In this document: positions 36,306 through 40,723 of the stretch, piece after piece
How the letters are laid out: each line of letters opens with the position of its first letter
Numbering within the stretch: position 1 is the stretch's first letter
Source: an uncultured Clostridia bacterium
GTDB taxonomy: Bacteria > Bacillota > Clostridia > Oscillospirales > Acutalibacteraceae
Direction: 5' to 3'
Assembly (NCBI GenBank): GCA_945980035.1
Contig: CAMFQG010000002.1
Coordinates: forward strand, 1 to 40,723
Length of the DNA stretch: 40,723 nt
Made by a program: the position numbers and the translations under genes
The notes under the pieces: model-generated
Told to the model about the DNA's origin: nothing
Seen by the model: only the letters and a program-made list of their open reading frames with translations
Database searches by the model: none

Positions 36306-38669
36306 ATGATTACTAAAATTATTAAACGTGACGGACGTTCAGTTGACTTTGATATGGAGAAAATTACACAGGCAATTTTTATGGCTGCACAGGCTATCGG
36401 CGGTACCGACTATGACTCTGCTAAAAAGCTTGCTGAAAGTGTTTGTGAGTATCTTGAAGAAAACTGCACAGATACACCGTCTGTAGAACAGGTACAGGAT
36501 ACTGTTGAAAAAATACTGATTGAAAACGGCCATGCGAGAACAGCAAAGGAGTTTATCCTTTACCGTGCCGAACGTACAAGAGTACGTGATATGAACACAA
36601 AGCTGATGAAGATTTACGAGGACCTTACCTTTAAATCTGCTAAGGATAACGATGTAAAGCGTGAGAACGCAAACATTGACGGCGATACTGCTATGGGTAC
36701 TATGCTGAAATACGGCTCTGAGGGTGCAAAGCAGTTCTATCATATGTACATTCTTAATCCAAAGCACAGCAAGGCTCACCTAAACGGTGATATTCATATT
36801 CACGATTTGGACTTCTTAACACTGACAACAACCTGCTGTCAGATTGACCTTGTAAAACTGTTCAAAAACGGATTCAGCACAGGTCACGGATTCCTACGTG
36901 AACCAAATGACATTGCTTCATACTCTGCTTTGGCTTGTATTGCAATTCAGTCAAATCAAAATGATCAGCACGGCGGACAGAGTGTGCCAAACTTTGACTA
37001 CTCTATGGCTCCCGGTGTTGCTAAAACATACAGAAAGCGTTACAGAATCAATCTTGAAAGAGCTATCGAGCTTTTGACTGACTGTGAAAATCCTGAGGCT
37101 GTTTCAAAGGAAATTGCAGATACTGCTGAGGAAAAATCAGGAGAATGGCCAAAGCTTGAGGACAACAGCCCTAAGTACAAGGCTGCTGAAATTGAAATCC
37201 TTGTTGAAAAATTCGGTGAAAAAGTCGGCAACAAAATTCAGAGATTTGCATTTAAACACGCAGAAGAGGAAACCGACAGAGCTACATTCCAGGCTATGGA
37301 AGCTCTTATCCACAACCTGAATACTATGCACAGCCGTGCAGGTGCACAGATTCCGTTCTCATCTTTAAACTACGGCACTGACACCTCTCCTGAGGGCAGA
37401 ATGGTAATGAAAAACATTCTAAAGGCTACCGATCAGGGCTTAGGCAACGGCGAGACACCTATATTCCCTATCCAGATTTTCAAGGTTAAAGAGGGTATAA
37501 ACTTTAATCCGGAAGATCCAAACTACGACATTTTCAAGCAGACTATGGCTGTATCAGCTAAACGTCTGTTCCCTAACTATTCATTCCTTGACGCTCCTTT
37601 TAACAAGCAGTATTACGTTGAGGGCAGACCTGAAACAGAGGTTGCATATATGGGTTGCCGTACAAGAGTTATGGGTAATGTTTATGACCCTGACAGAGAA
37701 CAGACATACGGCAGAGGTAACCTTAGCTTCACTTCAATTAATCTGCCTCGTCTTGCTATTCTTGCTAACAAAAATGTTGACTTCTTCTTTGAGCAGTTAG
37801 ACAGAATGTGCGACCTGTGTGTTGAACAGCTCCTTGAAAGATTTGAAATTCAGTGTTCAAAGCTTGTTAAGAACTATCCGTTCCTAATGGGACAGGGCGT
37901 ATGGCTTGACTCTGAAAAGCTTGGTCCAAACGATTCTGTAAGAGAAGTATTAAAGCACGGCTCTCTGACAATCGGCTTTATCGGTCTTGCTGAGTGTCTA
38001 AAGGCTCTTGTAGGCAAGCACCACGGCGAAAGCGAAGAGGCTCAGAAGTTAGGTCTTGAAATTGTTGGATATATGCGTAAAAAGATGAATGACGCTACTA
38101 AAAAGCACCAGCTGAACTTTGCAGTTATCGGCACACCTGCTGAAGGTCTTTCAGGCAGATTTGTCAAGATTGACAAAGAAAAATTCGGCGTTATTCCGGG
38201 AGTTACAGACAGAAACTACTATACAAACTCTTTCCACGTTCCTGTTTACTTTAACATTTCTGCTTTTGATAAAATCAAGATTGAGGCTCCTTACCACAAT
38301 CTTACAAACGGCGGTCATATTTCTTACATTGAGCTTGACGGTGATCCAACTCAGAACATTGACGCATTTGAGGCTGTTATCAGATATATGAAAGAATGTG
38401 GCATCGGTTACGGCTCAATTAACCACCCTGTTGACCGAGATCCTGTTTGCGGACACACAGGTATTATCGGTGACTATTGTCCACAGTGCGGACGCCGTGA
38501 GGGCGAAGGCGGAGAAGGATTTGAAAGAATCCGCCGTATTACAGGCTATCTTGTAGGTACGTTAGACCGCTTTAATGACGCTAAGCGCACAGAGGTTGAG
38601 GACAGAGTTAAGCATTGTCTTAATGCTGCCGAAGACGATATGAGCCAGTTTGTTGAAGAAGCTGTATAA
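36306..38669 (+). CDS. nrdD: Anaerobic ribonucleoside-triphosphate reductase (class III)
   Basis: ATP-cone N-terminus, C-terminal Zn motif CGHTGIIGDYCPQCG, glycyl-radical region RRITGYLVG; start chosen at MITKIIKRDG after GGGAGG RBS. Confidence 0.97.
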   Translation: MITKIIKRDGRSVDFDMEKITQAIFMAAQAIGGTDYDSAKKLAESVCEYLEENCTDTPSVEQVQDTVEKILIENGHARTAKEFILYRAERTRVRDMNTKLMKIYEDLTFKSAKDNDVKRENANIDGDTAMGTMLKYGSEGAKQFYHMYILNPKHSKAHLNGDIHIHDLDFLTLTTTCCQIDLVKLFKNGFSTGHGFLREPNDIASYSALACIAIQSNQNDQHGGQSVPNFDYSMAPGVAKTYRKRYRINLERAIELLTDCENPEAVSKEIADTAEEKSGEWPKLEDNSPKYKAAEIEILVEKFGEKVGNKIQRFAFKHAEEETDRATFQAMEALIHNLNTMHSRAGAQIPFSSLNYGTDTSPEGRMVMKNILKATDQGLGNGETPIFPIQIFKVKEGINFNPEDPNYDIFKQTMAVSAKRLFPNYSFLDAPFNKQYYVEGRPETEVAYMGCRTRVMGNVYDPDREQTYGRGNLSFTSINLPRLAILANKNVDFFFEQLDRMCDLCVEQLLERFEIQCSKLVKNYPFLMGQGVWLDSEKLGPNDSVREVLKHGSLTIGFIGLAECLKALVGKHHGESEEAQKLGLEIVGYMRKKMNDATKKHQLNFAVIGTPAEGLSGRFVKIDKEKFGVIPGVTDRNYYTNSFHVPVYFNISAFDKIKIEAPYHNLTNGGHISYIELDGDPTQNIDAFEAVIRYMKECGIGYGSINHPVDRDPVCGHTGIIGDYCPQCGRREGEGGEGFERIRRITGYLVGTLDRFNDAKRTEVEDRVKHCLNAAEDDMSQFVEEAV

Positions 38670-38672
38670 AAT

Positions 38673-39236
38673 ATGGGTACAAAATTAAATCTTTCCGGGG
38701 TCGTCAGCGAGAGCATCGTTGACGGTCCCGGCATTAGAATGACAATATTTACACAGGGCTGTCCTCACCACTGTAAGGGCTGTCACAATCCCGAAACCTG
38801 GGCATTTGAGGATAAGCATCCGGGAGATGTGGATAAGATACTTTCAGTAGCCTTGAAAAATCCTTTATTACAAGGCTTGACCTTTTCCGGCGGTGAGCCT
38901 TTCTGTCAGGCAGAGGCTTTATCTGAGCTTGCAAGAAAGTGTCACGAAAACGGACTCAACGTAATGAGCTACACAGGCTACACCTTTGAGCAGCTTGTTG
39001 CAGGTTTTGATGAGCATCCTGATTGGAAAGCCTTGCTCAGTGAATGTGATTACCTTGTTGACGGGCCTTTTATTTTAGAGGAACGGAGCTTGATGTTACT
39101 GTTTCGAGGCAGTAAAAATCAGAGGTTTCTTGACGTAAAGAAAAGCCTTGCACAGGGCAAGGCGATTTCTGTTGATGAAAAAACTTTATATAAAAAAGGC
39201 GAGTGTCTCGACACCCATTCCGAGAAGAAAGGTTGA
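38673..39236 (+). CDS. nrdG: Anaerobic ribonucleotide reductase activating protein (radical SAM)
   Basis: CPHHCKGCHNPETW [4Fe-4S]/SAM motif; TFSGGEPF; adjacent to nrdD. Confidence 0.96.
   Translation: MGTKLNLSGVVSESIVDGPGIRMTIFTQGCPHHCKGCHNPETWAFEDKHPGDVDKILSVALKNPLLQGLTFSGGEPFCQAEALSELARKCHENGLNVMSYTGYTFEQLVAGFDEHPDWKALLSECDYLVDGPFILEERSLMLLFRGSKNQRFLDVKKSLAQGKAISVDEKTLYKKGECLDTHSEKKG
39139..39182. repeat. 44-bp repeat, copy 1 (inside nrdG)
   Basis: 42/44 identical to 40463-40506. Confidence 0.95.
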
Positions 39237-39298
39237 TATCTTCAAATCTTTTTTACCCGACCGTTTTCGGGCAATTTACTATAAGGTGAAAAATACTA

Positions 39299-39333
39299 AG
39301 GCTGTGAGGAAGCATTTGACTTCTTCACAGCCT
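39299..39333. terminator. Convergent, probably bidirectional terminator
   Basis: AGGCTGTGAGGAAG-catttga-CTTCTTCACAGCCT between nrdG and the secreted-protein gene. Confidence 0.8.
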
Positions 39334-39341
39334 ATTATTAA

Positions 39342-40277
39342 TTATTTAAATTTTACTATGTATGCGCTTTCAGGATAAATTTCAAACCTCGCCGGTTTTA
39401 CATACTGATTTGTCAACTCATTGTATGGATAATATGTGCTGAAATATCCTATAGAGCCGGGCTCTTTAATTCCAGGCTGAGCAGAATCAAATTTGTAACC
39501 GATTACCTGATCTTTTTCATTGTAGAATACTACCGTAAAGTAAGGGCTGTAATCTAAAGTCTTTCCACTTGCATTCTTAACCTCTACAGATAGTCTGTCT
39601 TCGCTTTCTCCGGTACTTAATACCTTTATCTTTTTGTTATAACTTGTGTAACTTGAATAAGCATCTCCTGTTGGTCTAACTGTATAAGTAACCTTATACT
39701 TTGAATAACCCGGTGTCACATAATCGGGACTTGATGGAGCATTAAAGTCTATAACATTTGTTTCTGAATATCCTAAACAATAAATACTATCGGTACTGGT
39801 ATCAACCATACTTCCGTTTGCATCATAGTACACGCAGGTTGCATTTATGCTTACAGGATAATTGTAGTAGTTTTTAAATAATGCACATACGTCACCGTAA
39901 CCAGGAGAAGGAATTACATTCACTTTTGTTTTGCAGGTTACGTTGCCTACATAAATCTTTACCTTTTTAACAGCTTCCTTGTACTTTGCTGTGGCTTTGG
40001 CTTTGATTGTAATAGTAGCAGTACCTACATGCTTTACATCTACAACGCCTTTTTTACTAACTGTAGCAACATATTTGTCTGATGATTTGAATGATAGTTT
40101 ACCCTGTGCTTTAGCCTTTAGCGTAAAGTTTTTTGCCTTTAATTCTTTTGTATAAGAAGAATTTACACCTGTGATTTTTTGTGCTTTCTTGCCTGCGGCA
40201 TTTGTTGTTACTACTGCTGAAAATACAACAGAAACAGCAATTACAACAGTAAGAAGCATAGCAATTATCTTTTTCAT
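39342..40277 (-). CDS. Secreted protein with bacterial Ig-like (Big2-type) domain
   Basis: Signal peptide MKKIIAMLLTVVIAVSVVFSAVVTTNA; LSFKSSDKYVATVSKKGVVDVKHVGTATITIKA; RBS aaggag upstream of this start. Confidence 0.75.
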   Translation of the reverse strand: MKKIIAMLLTVVIAVSVVFSAVVTTNAAGKKAQKITGVNSSYTKELKAKNFTLKAKAQGKLSFKSSDKYVATVSKKGVVDVKHVGTATITIKAKATAKYKEAVKKVKIYVGNVTCKTKVNVIPSPGYGDVCALFKNYYNYPVSINATCVYYDANGSMVDTSTDSIYCLGYSETNVIDFNAPSSPDYVTPGYSKYKVTYTVRPTGDAYSSYTSYNKKIKVLSTGESEDRLSVEVKNASGKTLDYSPYFTVVFYNEKDQVIGYKFDSAQPGIKEPGSIGYFSTYYPYNELTNQYVKPARFEIYPESAYIVKFK

Positions 40278-40439
40278 AATAAAACTCCTTTTGTGTAATA
40301 CACACATATTTTAGTAAATAAATTATATACTAAGATAAATTAATTGTCAATTATTTACAGAAATTATAATCTCTTTTTTCAACTTTTTTCAATTCTGTTT
40401 GAAACAAAGAAATAATAACCGCAATATAAGAACATTGTC

Positions 40440-40697
40440 ATGAACGTAAAAATCAATCAAATAGAAAAGCCTTGCACAGGGCAAGGCGGTTTCTGTCGAT
40501 GAAAAAGATATATCCATCACCCTTGAACCTGGCATCTATGGATTATTGGGCCTTAATGGTTCGGGAAAAACTACTTTAATAAGGTGCCTGTGCAAAATAT
40601 ACAAGACACCAAAGGGCACAATATCATATGACGGAAGGGATTGGGATTTTTCACAAAAAATCGGATATTTACCACAGAATTTTGGGTTGTTCAGAGA
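40440..40697 (+). pseudogene. 5' fragment of an ABC transporter ATP-binding protein, truncated by contig end and out of frame with its apparent start
   Basis: ATP-binding frame reads DISITLEPGIYGLLGLNGSGKTTLIRCLCKIYKTPKGTISYDGRDW...IGYLPQNFGLF (Walker A GLNGSGKTT); the ATG at 40440 (MNVKINQIEK) is in a different frame that stops at 40502. Confidence 0.75.
40463..40506. repeat. 44-bp repeat, copy 2 (inside start of ABC ATPase fragment)
   Basis: 42/44 identical to 39139-39182; differences at 40489 and 40497. Confidence 0.95.
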
Positions 40698-40723
40698 CTG
40701 TCTCTTATACACATCTGACGCTG
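40698..40723 (-). other. Illumina Nextera Read 1 adapter, reverse complement (non-biological)
   Basis: CTGTCTCTTATACACATCTGACGCTG is the reverse complement of the Read 1 transposase adapter. Confidence 0.98.

Noticed and set aside
1-40723. CRISPR arrays, tRNA and rRNA genes
   Set aside because: None recognised by eye on either strand.

Overview
The window looks like a single contig from a low-to-mid GC gut Clostridia genome, probably Ruminococcus/Oscillospiraceae. Most genes are conserved housekeeping genes, mainly on the minus strand. They include rluB, dacF-like, ytfJ/DUF2953, scpB-scpA, a site-2 protease, rpmB, alaS with a T-box leader, a U32 peptidase, mltG, a formyl-THF cyclo-ligase, tmk, thyX, uvrA, ruvX, pyrD/pyrK, tsaD, rimI, a low-MW phosphatase, polA, alr, putP and nrdD-nrdG. 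The less ordinary content is: (1) Nextera adapter sequence, including a readable i5 index, at both contig ends; (2) a compact 15.6-18.9 kb island with a phage-type lysis cassette (small TM/coiled-coil protein, holin, CHAP-SH3 endolysin) next to an ECF sigma/anti-sigma operon, where the sigma operon is flanked by 33-bp direct repeats and appears to have separated the endolysin gene from its old terminator; (3) a secreted GH13 amylase with a probable CBM26 and a C-terminal dockerin whose second calcium loop is one residue short, suggesting an amylosome-type component; (4) a dual-promoter, multi-NrdR-box region upstream of nrdDG; (5) a 44-bp near-identical piece of nrdG inside the start of a truncated, frame-shifted ABC ATPase at the right end; (6) a three-hairpin intergenic repeat at 5.6 kb. 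No CRISPR, tRNA or rRNA was recognised. The sigma/lysis island is the best candidate for an undescribed system, but that is a hypothesis. All family calls come from reading the sequence; no searches were run.
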